DNA of 64,000 bases from Stenotrophomonas africana (GTDB lineage: Bacteria > Pseudomonadota > Gammaproteobacteria > Xanthomonadales > Xanthomonadaceae): positions 1-64,000 of the forward strand of contig NZ_JABEME010000011.1 of the NCBI RefSeq assembly GCF_013004645.1. The letters are read 5' to 3'. Both the position numbers and the translations under genes were made by a program. This document shows, piece after piece, positions 55,203 to 64,000 of this stretch. The stretch's first letter is position 1. Each line of letters opens with the position of its first letter. The notes under the pieces are model-generated. The model was given only the letters and a program-made list of their open reading frames with translations, was not told the DNA's origin and made no database searches.

Positions 55203-58200
55203 ATGTCTGAAACCCATCCGTCCGCCGAATCCACCGCGCCGGAGGCCGGCGACAACACCGTTGACCAGGCCGTCGCCCAGGGCGGTGCCTATGAAGTCCT
55301 GCGCCGCCGCCTGATCGAGCAGGGCCAACGCCTGCAGTCCCTGGCCGAAACGCTCAATCGCCAGCGCCTGGCCGAATTCGGCGACAGCCGGTTGGAAGTG
55401 GCCGGGCGCTTCCGCATCCGCAGCGAGAACAACTGCGTTGGCCGCGACATCGTTCAGGTGGGCCCGGATCGCCTGCTGTTCGGCTACAACGTGTTCATCG
55501 GGCTGAAGACCCAGACCCGCATCGAGGATGTATTTGGCCTGTACCGGCTGGTACAGGGCAGCGACGGCTACGATGTCGCCGCGCTGGAGCTGAAGGGCAG
55601 CTTCCTCGACCAGCCCGGCTTCGTGCACGACTTCAACGAGCTGTACGCCTACTACAAGCACGCACGCCTGCTGCAGTTGATCGTGGTGGGCGACAAGCTG
55701 CTGGCCTCGTTCCAGATCGGTGAACGCAGCAGCGATGTGCGCGTGTTCCGCTGGGCACTGTCGCGCGATGGCGAACTGACCTATCTGGATGCGCGCGGTG
55801 AACGCGATATCGCGCTGCCGCCGCCGTTCGACTTCGAATGGACCAGGGCCACGCGCGACCTGGCGGTCAGTGGCCGCCATTCACACCTGAACATCCTCGA
55901 CACCCTGTTCGTGGAGACCACCGGCGGTGATCTCACCATCAAGGTCGAGAACAACACCGAGACCGGGCAGGGCATCTACAGCGAACCGGTCGAGGACAGC
56001 ACGCAGTCGCTGGACGACGCCCAGTTCGAATTCGCCCGGGTGGGTTCGCTGGTGCTGCTGAAGGTGCTGCCGTACCGCGAGACGGAGTGGCGCGGCCTGA
56101 TCTACAACACGCTGACCGGCGGCATTGTGCGCAACGATGCGATCGTGCAGGCCTGCGTGCAGCTGCCCGAAGACCACGGTGTGATCTTCCCCGGCGGCTA
56201 TTACCTGCAGGGTGGCGAGCACAAGGCGTTCGACGCCTCGATGGCCGGCATGCAGTTCAAGCGCAGCATCCGCTCACCCAATGGCGAGGATGTGCTGTAC
56301 ATCTTCTATGAGCGCGAAGGTGGGCGATCAGCGCTGTTCGTCTACAACACCATCCAGCGCGTACTGCAGACCCCGGTGTTCGGCCACGGCTACGCCTTCC
56401 TGCAGGATGGGCGCATGGTGCTGTTCCACGCTGAAGGCAACGAACCAACCCGCATCCATCCGATGCAGGTCTGGCAGACGCCCTTCAGCAGCGATGAGTT
56501 CGCCGCCAGCCGACCGCCCGGCAACACCTTCATGGGCCGCATCGGCAATGCCGAACTGGTGCGCGGCATCTCCAACCTGTTCAACCTGGCACGCGAGATC
56601 GACGGCCAGGACGTGTCGGTGCAGCGCTACCAGCGCCTGGTGGCCGATACACGGCGCTTGTTTGATGCCCACCACTGGCTGGGTGATGCGGCCTGTGATG
56701 GCGCCGAGGCGCTGCTGCGGCAGATCAGCGCCACCGGCGAATCAGTGCTGGACGAGTACGAGAAAGTGCAGTCGATCCGGCAGCAGTCGGCACAGGCGAT
56801 GGTCGAGGCCGAGACCGCGCACAAGGCGTTGCTGGGACGGCTGCAGCCGCAGAACTGGAACGAGGTGCAGGCGTTCGTCGAGGCCCTCAACGCAATCACC
56901 GCATTGCGTGGACGCCTGTTGACCATCCGTGAGCTGCGCTACATCGACACCGCGCGCATCGAAGTAATGGCGGCCGAGCTGGTGGAAGCGCAGGACCGCG
57001 TCGGCGCCGCCACTGGCGAGTTTCTTGCGGACGAAGCCGCGTTGGCGCCGCTGACCACGCGCCTGCAGGTGCTGGATGAAGCGGCGCAGCAGGCACAGAG
57101 CGCCCGCCAGCTGGACGAGCAGCTGGAAGGGTTGCGTGGCATGGCCGCCGACCTGGACATGCTGTCCGAGCTGATGGCCGGCCTGAAGGTGGACGATGCG
57201 ACCGCCCGCACCCGCGTGGTCGAGTCGATCTCGGTGCTGTACGGACGTCTCAACCAGGCGCGCGCGCGCGCCGATCAGCGCCGCAGGTCGCTCGGTTCGG
57301 CCGAGGCCGTGGCCCAGTTCGCCGCACAGTTCGCGCTGTTCTCACAGTCGATCACCAGCGCGCTGGCGCTGGCGACCGACCCTGAACGCGCCGACGAGCA
57401 GTTGTCGCGCCTGCTGGTCCAGCTGGAGGAGCTGGAGAGCCAGTTCGGCGAGCACGAGCAGTTCCTCGGCGACATCCTGAGCAAGCGCGAGGAGCTGGTC
57501 GAAGCCTTCGAGACCCACAAGCAGGCGTTGCTGGATGACCGCCAGCGCAAGGCGCGCTCGGTGCTGGATGCGGCCAACCGCATCCTCGACGGCCTGGCCA
57601 AGCGCACCGAGCGCTTCGCAACCGCCGATGAGCTCAATGCGTTCTTTGCCGGCGATCCGTTGATCCTCAAGCTGCGCGAACTGGCCGAACGCCTGCGCGC
57701 GTTGCATGACAACGTCAAGGCCGACGATATCGAGGCGCGGCTGAAAGGCGTGCGTGACCAGGCGGTGCGCCAGCTGCGCGACCGCAGTGACCTGTACGAA
57801 GCCGGCGGCAACGTCGTGCGGCTGGGGCCGCGCCATCGCTTCAGCGTCAATACCCAGGCACTGGATCTGACCCTGTTGCCGCGTGGCGATACGCTGGCCA
57901 TCCATCTGACCGGCACCGACTTCCTGGAGACCCTGCACGATCCGGAGCTGGATGCGCTGAAGCCGTTCTGGCCGGTCACGCTGGACTCTGAATCCCCCAC
58001 GCTGTATCGCGGCGAGTACCTGGCCGGCAGCCTGCTGATGGCTGCGCAGGAGGGGCGCGACGGCCTCGATCTGGCCATGCTGCAGCAGGACGTCGCCAAT
58101 CCCGAAGCGCTGGATCAGCGTGTGCGTGCGTTCGCCGCACCGCGTTATCGCGAAGGCTACGAGCGCGGCATCCATGACCATGATGCCGCGCTGATCCTGC

Positions 58201-60599
58201 GCGCGTTGCTGCCCCTGCAGCAGGCCGCTGGCAGCCTGCGCCATGCACCACGGGTGCGCGCGCTGGCGCTGCTGTTCTGGGCGGCCGAGCAGCGGCGCGA
58301 GGCAGTGGCGCAGTGGCCGGCGCGGCAGGCCGGTGCCGAGGCGCTGGCACGATTGTTCGGGTCCGATGAGGGACGCCAGGCCCTGCGTACGGAGATGGCC
58401 GAGGCACTGTTGGCCTACGCGCAGTCCCATGCCTTGCCGTTCGACGCCGATGCCGCTGAGGCCGCAGCCGCCTACCTGGGCGAAGAGCTGGCGGCGGGCG
58501 ATCCGGTGTTCAGCAGCAGCCGCCATGCGGTGGCACTGCTGGAGGCATTGGCGCAGCAGCTGGAGCAGGCAGGGCAGCGCGACACCGTCGAACGCGCCGT
58601 GCAGCGCAGCCAGGATCCGCTGGCAACGCGCTGGGCACTGGCCGGGCAATGGCTGCGTGCACTTGCGGGTACGCCCGCGTACGCCATGCATGCCGGTTAT
58701 GTTGATGAAGCGGCAGCGCTGCTGCTGGTGCAACGCCAGCTGCGCACCCGTGCCAGCGATGCAGCGTTGCGGGTAGAGGTCAACGGCCTGCTCGGTGAGC
58801 ACGCGCGCATCGGCAATGGCACGCTGGTGGTGTCGCTGGATGACTTCCTGGCACGCCTGCAGCAGCACCTGCGTCACTTCGTGCCGGCGTTCCATGCCTA
58901 TCAGGCATTGCGCCAGGGCATCATCGGCCGCGAGCGCGAGACCCTGCGTCTGTCCGAGTTCAAGGCGCGGCCGCTGTCCTCGTTCGTACGCAACAAGCTG
59001 ATCAACGATGTCTACCTGGGCGCGATCGGTGACAACCTGGCCAAGCAGATGGGCACGGTGGGCGAGAACAAGCGCAGCGACCTGATGGGCCTGCTGATGA
59101 TGATTTCGCCACCAGGCTACGGCAAGACCACGCTGATGGAGTATGTGGCGCACCGGCTCGGTCTGGTTTTCATGAAGATCAACGGGCCGGCGCTGGGCCA
59201 CGAAGTGCGCTCGCTGGATCCGGCACAGGCGCCGGACGCGACCTCGCGGCAGGAGCTGGAAAAGCTCAATCTGGCGCTGGAAATGGGCAACAACACCATG
59301 CTGTATGTCGACGACATCCAGCACACCCATCCCGAGTTCCTGCAGAAATTCATTTCGCTGTGCGATGGCACCCGCCGCATCGAAGGCGTGTGGCGCGGCC
59401 GCACCCGCACCTACGACATGCGCGGCAAGAAGTTCTGCGTGGTGATGGCCGGCAACCCGTATACCGAGTCCGGCGAGGTGTTCAAGATTCCGGACATGCT
59501 GGCCAACCGTGCCGACATCTACAACCTGGGCGACGTGCTCGGTGGCATGGAGGCTGCTTTCACGCTCAGCTACATCGAGAACAGCCTGACTTCCAACCCG
59601 GTGCTGGCGCCGCTGGCCACGCGTGACATGGCCGATCTGTACGTGTTGGTCGAGCGTGCGATGGGCAAGGAGGTCTCGACCAATGGCCTCAGCCATGCCT
59701 ACAGCAGTGCCGAGATCAACGAGATCACCGCCACCCTGCAGCGCATGCTGCGCGTGCGCGACGTGGTCTACCGGGTCAACCAGCAGTACATCGCCAGCGC
59801 CGCGCAGGATGACCGCTACCGCACCGAACCGCCGTTCCGGCTGCAGGGCAGCTACCGCAACATGAACAAGCTGGCCGAGAAGATCTCACCGGTGATGAAC
59901 GAGGACGAGCTGCAGCAGCTGATCTCCGACCACTACCTGGGCGAGGCACAGCTGCTGACCACCGGCGCCGAAGAGAACCTGTTGAAGCTGGCCGAACTGC
60001 GCGGCGTACTGGATGACACGCAGGCGCAGCGCTGGGCACAGATCAAGCGCGACTTCCTGCGCAACAAGGCCATGGGTGCCGACGACAGCGATGTCGGCGG
60101 GCGCGTGGTTGCACAGTTGGCAGACATCGCCAGCGCGTTGCAGTTGCCATCGCCGACGCCGGAGGCGGCGCCCGTTGCCGTCGCCGACCCTGCGCCATGG
60201 CCGGCGTTGCTTGAAGCCCTGCAGCGGCTCTCCGAAACACGCCCTGCGCCCGCCGCATCGGTGCCGGTCGCGGTGGCACCCAGTGTGCCGGCCACGGTCC
60301 TGGCCGAAGATCTGCAGGCCGGCCTGGCACCTCTGGTCGAACTGCTGGCGGCATCACAGGCGCAGCAGGCACAGGTATCGCAGACCCTGGCTGCGTTCGC
60401 CGGTTGGGCACGGCAGCAGGTCGAGCGCGGCGGGCCCAGTGCCGTGGTGGCGCAGCGTGCACGTGTACGCCGTGCCGCGACGCCGGAGGAGCGGGCTCTG
60501 GATGAGGCCCTGATGCGCCACTTCTACGGCGAGTCATTGCCGCCGGAAGACGCTGATGGCCCCCCGGCATCCACGCCGAAGCCGCCGCCGCTGCCGTGA
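55203..60599 (+). CDS. Giant AAA+ ATPase ('DNA repair ATPase' family)
   Basis: A 1798-residue protein of the family automatically named 'DNA repair ATPase', for which I know of no direct proof of a repair role. A beta-rich N-terminal region (about 50-500) with several Trp/Tyr-containing strand repeats is followed by a long coiled-coil region (about 515-860), an unassigned helical middle (about 860-1290), and an AAA+ module: Walker A PPGYGKTT (Lys1308), Walker B MLYVDDIQ (about 1368-1375), with the sensor-like VVMAGNPYTES and arginine-rich MLANRADIYNLGD stretches. The tail (about 1640-1798) is alanine/proline-rich and variable. No transmembrane segment or signal peptide is visible, so it is cytoplasmic. 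Its stop overlaps the next GTG start (GTGA). Confidence 0.85.
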   Translation: MSETHPSAESTAPEAGDNTVDQAVAQGGAYEVLRRRLIEQGQRLQSLAETLNRQRLAEFGDSRLEVAGRFRIRSENNCVGRDIVQVGPDRLLFGYNVFIGLKTQTRIEDVFGLYRLVQGSDGYDVAALELKGSFLDQPGFVHDFNELYAYYKHARLLQLIVVGDKLLASFQIGERSSDVRVFRWALSRDGELTYLDARGERDIALPPPFDFEWTRATRDLAVSGRHSHLNILDTLFVETTGGDLTIKVENNTETGQGIYSEPVEDSTQSLDDAQFEFARVGSLVLLKVLPYRETEWRGLIYNTLTGGIVRNDAIVQACVQLPEDHGVIFPGGYYLQGGEHKAFDASMAGMQFKRSIRSPNGEDVLYIFYEREGGRSALFVYNTIQRVLQTPVFGHGYAFLQDGRMVLFHAEGNEPTRIHPMQVWQTPFSSDEFAASRPPGNTFMGRIGNAELVRGISNLFNLAREIDGQDVSVQRYQRLVADTRRLFDAHHWLGDAACDGAEALLRQISATGESVLDEYEKVQSIRQQSAQAMVEAETAHKALLGRLQPQNWNEVQAFVEALNAITALRGRLLTIRELRYIDTARIEVMAAELVEAQDRVGAATGEFLADEAALAPLTTRLQVLDEAAQQAQSARQLDEQLEGLRGMAADLDMLSELMAGLKVDDATARTRVVESISVLYGRLNQARARADQRRRSLGSAEAVAQFAAQFALFSQSITSALALATDPERADEQLSRLLVQLEELESQFGEHEQFLGDILSKREELVEAFETHKQALLDDRQRKARSVLDAANRILDGLAKRTERFATADELNAFFAGDPLILKLRELAERLRALHDNVKADDIEARLKGVRDQAVRQLRDRSDLYEAGGNVVRLGPRHRFSVNTQALDLTLLPRGDTLAIHLTGTDFLETLHDPELDALKPFWPVTLDSESPTLYRGEYLAGSLLMAAQEGRDGLDLAMLQQDVANPEALDQRVRAFAAPRYREGYERGIHDHDAALILRALLPLQQAAGSLRHAPRVRALALLFWAAEQRREAVAQWPARQAGAEALARLFGSDEGRQALRTEMAEALLAYAQSHALPFDADAAEAAAAYLGEELAAGDPVFSSSRHAVALLEALAQQLEQAGQRDTVERAVQRSQDPLATRWALAGQWLRALAGTPAYAMHAGYVDEAAALLLVQRQLRTRASDAALRVEVNGLLGEHARIGNGTLVVSLDDFLARLQQHLRHFVPAFHAYQALRQGIIGRERETLRLSEFKARPLSSFVRNKLINDVYLGAIGDNLAKQMGTVGENKRSDLMGLLMMISPPGYGKTTLMEYVAHRLGLVFMKINGPALGHEVRSLDPAQAPDATSRQELEKLNLALEMGNNTMLYVDDIQHTHPEFLQKFISLCDGTRRIEGVWRGRTRTYDMRGKKFCVVMAGNPYTESGEVFKIPDMLANRADIYNLGDVLGGMEAAFTLSYIENSLTSNPVLAPLATRDMADLYVLVERAMGKEVSTNGLSHAYSSAEINEITATLQRMLRVRDVVYRVNQQYIASAAQDDRYRTEPPFRLQGSYRNMNKLAEKISPVMNEDELQQLISDHYLGEAQLLTTGAEENLLKLAELRGVLDDTQAQRWAQIKRDFLRNKAMGADDSDVGGRVVAQLADIASALQLPSPTPEAAPVAVADPAPWPALLEALQRLSETRPAPAASVPVAVAPSVPATVLAEDLQAGLAPLVELLAASQAQQAQVSQTLAAFAGWARQQVERGGPSAVVAQRARVRRAATPEERALDEALMRHFYGESLPPEDADGPPASTPKPPPLP

Positions 60600-61303
60600 C
60601 CACGCAGGCGCCACTGCCGTCACCGATGTTGCCGGACACGGCCGATGTCGCCGTGCTGGCCAACTACGGTGCGCCGCTGCTGCAGGTGCTTGCCCAACGC
60701 GCCGCAAGGTTGCCGCCGGTTGCGGGCGAAGGCCTGGTGGCCGCGCTGGCGCGCATCGCGCTGGCCCTGCAGGCGGCGAATCCTGCGCAGATCCGGCGAC
60801 AGGAAGGCTGGTGGGGGCGCCTGCTTGGGCGCGATGTCGACCGCGAGGCGCAAGGCCATGCGCTGCAGTCGCAGCTGGGCGTGCTGGCGCTGCAGGCGCG
60901 CGAGCAGGCCCAGCACCTGCAGCAGCACCAGCAGCAGCGGGCCCTGGCCATCGTCGAACATTCAGAGGCGGCCACAGCACTGGACACCTGGGTCGAGCTG
61001 GGTGCATCACGGCTGGCGCGCTGTGATGCGTCCGGGCATGCCGCGCTGTCGGAACGGCTGGATCACTTGCGCCGGCTGGCGGTCCTGCATCGCGTCGAGG
61101 CCGGTCAATGGCAGCTGCTGCAGGACCAGGACACGCTGCTGCTGCAACGTTTCGCACGCATCCATGATGTCCTGCTGCCCGCCTGGCGACAGGCCACCCT
61201 GGCCGATAGGAGCGCCGCAGGCGCTGCATTGGCGGGCAAGGCGGCCACGCTGCACGCCCAGATCGATGACGAGGTTGCGGCCGCTCAGGCTAGACTGCGC
61301 TGA
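60596..61303 (+). CDS. Unrecognised helical protein of the flotillin/AAA+/TelA unit
   Basis: A 235-residue protein, mostly helical and rich in Ala, Gln, Leu and Arg, with a glutamine-rich coiled coil around 75-115 (EAQGHALQSQLGVLALQAREQAQHLQQHQQQRALAIVEHSEAATAL). The short motif RRQEGWWGRLLGRDVDREAQ (about 67-86) is its most distinctive feature. There is no signal peptide, membrane helix or catalytic motif. The GTG start overlaps the AAA+ gene stop, and TelA starts about 40 bases downstream, so it is surely part of the same unit. I do not recognise a family. A structural adaptor between the ATPase and TelA is plausible but unproven. Confidence 0.8.
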   Translation: MTTQAPLPSPMLPDTADVAVLANYGAPLLQVLAQRAARLPPVAGEGLVAALARIALALQAANPAQIRRQEGWWGRLLGRDVDREAQGHALQSQLGVLALQAREQAQHLQQHQQQRALAIVEHSEAATALDTWVELGASRLARCDASGHAALSERLDHLRRLAVLHRVEAGQWQLLQDQDTLLLQRFARIHDVLLPAWRQATLADRSAAGAALAGKAATLHAQIDDEVAAAQARLR

Positions 61304-61343
61304 ATCGGCCGCAGCCGCTTACCCATTTCAAGGAGATCGCCCG

Positions 61344-62453
61344 ATGGTCCAGGACAGTCAGAGCCCCGGCACGCTGGTACAGGCCAACACCGCCGTTTCC
61401 ACGCTCGACGAGGGCACGCTGAAGGCACTTGGCCTGGTCCACGAGGACCTGCCGCGCATCGCCGAGATCCGCCGTGAGCTGGATGACCTGCGCCCGGGCA
61501 ACCTGCAGGTGTTCGGTCGCGAAGCGGCCACGCGCACCGCAGCGTTCTCCAGCCAGTTGCTCGAGCAGGTGCGCAATCGTGACCTGGATGCCAGTGGCGA
61601 GAAGCTGGGCGAAGTGGTGCGCATCGCGCGCAGCCTGAAGCTTGACGGGTTCGCGCAGCGTTCCAGGGTTCCTCTGATTGGTGGCCTGATTGATCGGTTG
61701 CGGGCATCCAAGGGCGAGCTGGTGCAGAAGTTCAGCGACACCAATGCGCAGATCGAGCAGCTGCTGGGAGACGTCGGGGCGCAGCAGGTGCTGATGGGCA
61801 AGCGTGTGGGCGAGTTCGACCGCATGCACGATATCGTCCGTGAAGAACGCCACGCTCTGGGGCTGTACGCCGCTGCGGGCAAGCAGCGTCTGGCCGAACT
61901 GCAGACCGAGCAGCTGGCCGTGCAGGGCAGTGAGGATCCGCAACAACGCATCCGCCAGAGTGAAGTCGACAACGCGATCCGGCTGATCGAAAAGCGCGTG
62001 TCCGACCTGCAGCTCATGCAGCACGCGGCCGATCAGTCGCTGCCGATGATCCGCCTGATCCAGGCCAACGCACTGCAGCTGATCGAAAAATTCAATACGG
62101 TGCGCGAGATCACCATCCCGTCGTGGAAGCGCCAGTTCGCCATCCAGCTTTCGCTGGGCGAGCAGAAGGCCGCGGTCGAGCTGTCCACCGCCATCGACGA
62201 TGCCACCAACGAGCTGATGCGCCGCAATGCCGATCTGCTGCGCCAGGCCTCGGTGGATACCGCGCGCAGCAACCAGCGCGGCGTGATCGACGTCGCCACG
62301 CTGCGCCACGTGCACGACCAGTTGATCGCCACGGTCGAGGAAGTGCGCAGCATCCATCGCGAAGGAATGCAGCAGCGGCAGCAGGCCGAAGTCGAGCTGT
62401 CGCGCCTGCGCGAAGACCTGCAGCAGCGCCTGGCCACCCCGACCGCCAGCTGA
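61344..62453 (+). CDS. TelA-family (toxic anion resistance) protein
   Basis: A 369-residue cytoplasmic helical protein of the TelA/KlaA family (PF05816), recognised by SLKLDGFAQRSRVPLIGGLIDRLRASKGELVQKFSDTNAQIEQLLGDV, RLAELQTEQLAVQG and IEKRVSDLQLMQHAADQSLPMIRLIQANALQLIEKFNTVREITIPSWKRQFAIQLSL. Some family members affect tellurite, colicin or phage sensitivity, or resistance to cell-envelope antibiotics; the biochemical mechanism is unknown. AAGGAGAT precedes the ATG at ideal spacing. The stop codon touches the left arm of the long inverted repeat that ends the unit. Confidence 0.92.
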   Translation: MVQDSQSPGTLVQANTAVSTLDEGTLKALGLVHEDLPRIAEIRRELDDLRPGNLQVFGREAATRTAAFSSQLLEQVRNRDLDASGEKLGEVVRIARSLKLDGFAQRSRVPLIGGLIDRLRASKGELVQKFSDTNAQIEQLLGDVGAQQVLMGKRVGEFDRMHDIVREERHALGLYAAAGKQRLAELQTEQLAVQGSEDPQQRIRQSEVDNAIRLIEKRVSDLQLMQHAADQSLPMIRLIQANALQLIEKFNTVREITIPSWKRQFAIQLSLGEQKAAVELSTAIDDATNELMRRNADLLRQASVDTARSNQRGVIDVATLRHVHDQLIATVEEVRSIHREGMQQRQQAEVELSRLREDLQQRLATPTAS

Positions 62454-62519
62454 AAAAAAGGGACGGAGGGGATTAAGTCGCTTGTGCCACTTGCGACTTG
62501 ATCCCCTCCGTCCCTTTTT
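62453..62519. repeat. Long inverted repeat, GACGGAGGGGATYAAGTCG arms (copy 2)
   Basis: The left arm (62453-62480, A-run then GGGACGGAGGGGATTAAGTCG) and right arm (62494-62519, inverse ending TTTTTC) are separated by about 13 bases. The flanking A- and T-runs make it a bidirectional terminator between telA and the converging LysR gene. Confidence 0.88.
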
Positions 62520-62524
62520 CGTTG

Positions 62525-63412
62525 TCAGCGCAGTTGCTGGCCCAGCCAGTCGGCCAGCGCATCCACGCGTGCATCTGCCGGTCCGTCCGGCCTCGCCAGC
62601 ACCCAGAAACCGCCGGTGGCGGCAAACCCCCACGGCGCGACCAGGCGGCCTGCCGCCAGATCCTCGGCCACCAGCGGCTCTGGCGCGATTGCCGGGCCCA
62701 GCCCGGCCACCGCGGCTTCCAACAAGTAGTACAGGTGCTCAAAGGCGGTTCCCAGCTGCAGCTTCGACACGTCCAGGTCGTGCGCCTGTGCCCAGGCCGG
62801 CCACGCCTGCGGTCGAGAGCTGGTGTGCAGCAGCGTCTCCTGCAGCAGTGCCGAGGGCGGTACATGCCGCAGGCGCTGCGCCGCCGGATGCGAGGGGGCC
62901 ACCACCACGCCAACCCGTTCCGGTGCCAGCTCACGCACCTGCCAGCCCCGGGGCCACGGCCCCTGCGCCAACAGCAGTACTGCATCCAGTGCTGCCTGCG
63001 CTTCGGTGAAACTGCCATCCAGCGCCGACCACTGCAGGCGCACACCGGGCAGGGCGGCCTGCAGTGCGGGCAGGCGCGGGATCATCCAGCGCGCCAGTAC
63101 GCTGCCGCTGCAACCCAGTACCAGTGCCGGGGCCGCCGCGGGCCGCCGCAGTTCGCGCACGCAGTCTTCGATGCCGCCGAAGGCCTCGCTGCACGCTGCC
63201 TGCAGGCGCGTGCCCGCAGCGGTCAGGCGCAGACCGCGACCGGCACGCTGGAACAGCGCCAGGCCGAGATGGTCTTCCAGCAGCTTCAGTTGCCGGCTGA
63301 CCGCGCCGTGGGTGACGTGCAGGTCCTGTGCGGCCCGCCCAACGCCACCAAGGCGGGCAGTGGCCTCGAACGCGCGCAGTGCATTGAGCGGCGGAAGCAG
63401 GGAACGACTCAT
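62525..63412 (-). CDS. LysR-family regulator, probable TrpI
   Basis: A 295-residue regulator with an N-terminal winged helix-turn-helix (PLNALRAFEATARLGGVGRAAQDLHVTHGAVSRQLKLLEDHLGLALFQRAGRGLRLTAAG, about 8-68) and a C-terminal LysR substrate-binding domain (about 90-295). It is divergent from trpB, sharing its promoter region, exactly the arrangement of TrpI, which activates trpBA in response to indoleglycerol phosphate in pseudomonads. The specific name rests mainly on this position. The HTH residues AVSRQLKLLE match the GcvA/TrpI-like subgroup. ATG 63412 is the expected family start. Confidence 0.88.
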   Translation of the reverse strand: MSRSLLPPLNALRAFEATARLGGVGRAAQDLHVTHGAVSRQLKLLEDHLGLALFQRAGRGLRLTAAGTRLQAACSEAFGGIEDCVRELRRPAAAPALVLGCSGSVLARWMIPRLPALQAALPGVRLQWSALDGSFTEAQAALDAVLLLAQGPWPRGWQVRELAPERVGVVVAPSHPAAQRLRHVPPSALLQETLLHTSSRPQAWPAWAQAHDLDVSKLQLGTAFEHLYYLLEAAVAGLGPAIAPEPLVAEDLAAGRLVAPWGFAATGGFWVLARPDGPADARVDALADWLGQQLR

Positions 63413-63427
63413 GTGAGATTTCCTGAC

Positions 63428-63447
63428 GATATACGCCAGATAATATC
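63428..63447. promoter_or_regulatory. Candidate LysR operator in the trpB promoter region
   Basis: GATAT-N10-ATATC (63428-63447) contains the T-N11-A pattern typical of LysR activator sites. It lies 63 bases before trpB and 15 bases after the LysR start, so it could serve both divergent genes. A weak trpB -10 (TAGAGT, 63473-63478) follows. Confidence 0.45.
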
Positions 63448-63509
63448 CATTTTCCGGTCACAACCCGTGCGCTAGAGTATCCACCTGTCTCGAATCAGCG
63501 GTCGCTTCC

Positions 63510-64000
<491 letters not shown>

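Noticed and set aside
57342..59696. 784-codon open frame antisense to the giant ATPase
   Set aside because: It mirrors the third-position G/C bias of the true gene, shows no domain or sensible composition, and has no Shine-Dalgarno.

Overview
The window is high-GC (my estimate by eye is 65-68 %), gene-dense bacterial chromosome. Its gene content (rimO, psd, prmB-aroC-asd-fimV-truA-trpF, trpB) and several TonB-dependent receptors suggest a gammaproteobacterium of the Xanthomonadaceae. The many short palindromes beginning GTAGAGCCGAGC... match the SMAG repeats known from Stenotrophomonas, so Stenotrophomonas (S. maltophilia complex) is the best guess. No rRNA, tRNA, CRISPR array, integrase or intact insertion sequence was seen.

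Region 1 (1-14.6 kb) is a mixed metabolic and envelope block. It holds a lipoprotein alkaline phosphatase coupled to a small secreted WG-repeat-like protein, a DAACS carboxylate/amino-acid symporter, two tandem NlpC/P60 endopeptidases, SlyD, a coupled DUF418 / FAD oxidoreductase / glutathione reductase run, an EamA permease overlapping an alkyltransferase-like protein, a rhomboid protease, a PYROXD2-like flavoprotein and a PhnB-like VOC protein. Region 2 (14.6-33.2 kb) is a secretion and uptake block. It has two M13 metallopeptidases (one lacks the second zinc histidine) and four large TonB-dependent receptors, three of which share an upstream TAACATGNNCTTAA element; an Mrp/ApbC ATPase sits among them. 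Region 3 (33.5-43.9 kb) holds dcd, a coupled dienelactone hydrolase / HIT / 55-residue membrane protein run, rimO-DUF3025, greB, a HerA-like ATPase, a MltD-like lytic transglycosylase, rraB, psd and a SCO1-type copper protein. Region 4 (44.0-52.3 kb) is the conserved run prmB-aroC-2-hydroxyacid dehydrogenase-asd-fimV-VOC-truA-trpF.

Region 5 (52.3-62.5 kb) is the most interesting. Five tightly packed, co-oriented genes encode a YqiJ/NfeD-like OB-fold membrane protein, a YqiK-type flotillin, a 1798-residue AAA+ ATPase, an unrecognised 235-residue helical protein and a TelA-family protein. They lie between trpF and a divergent LysR gene (probable trpI) plus trpB, which runs off the window edge. 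The set looks like one membrane-microdomain-linked ATPase machine, probably for envelope or toxic stress; that role is inference.

Repeats are prominent: SMAG singles and inverted pairs, a GTGCCGACC...GGTCGGCAC palindrome family, a GGGTCGGA... palindrome pair and two copies of a long inverted repeat with GACGGAGGGGATYAAGTCG arms. Several supply stop codons or C-terminal residues of neighbouring genes.
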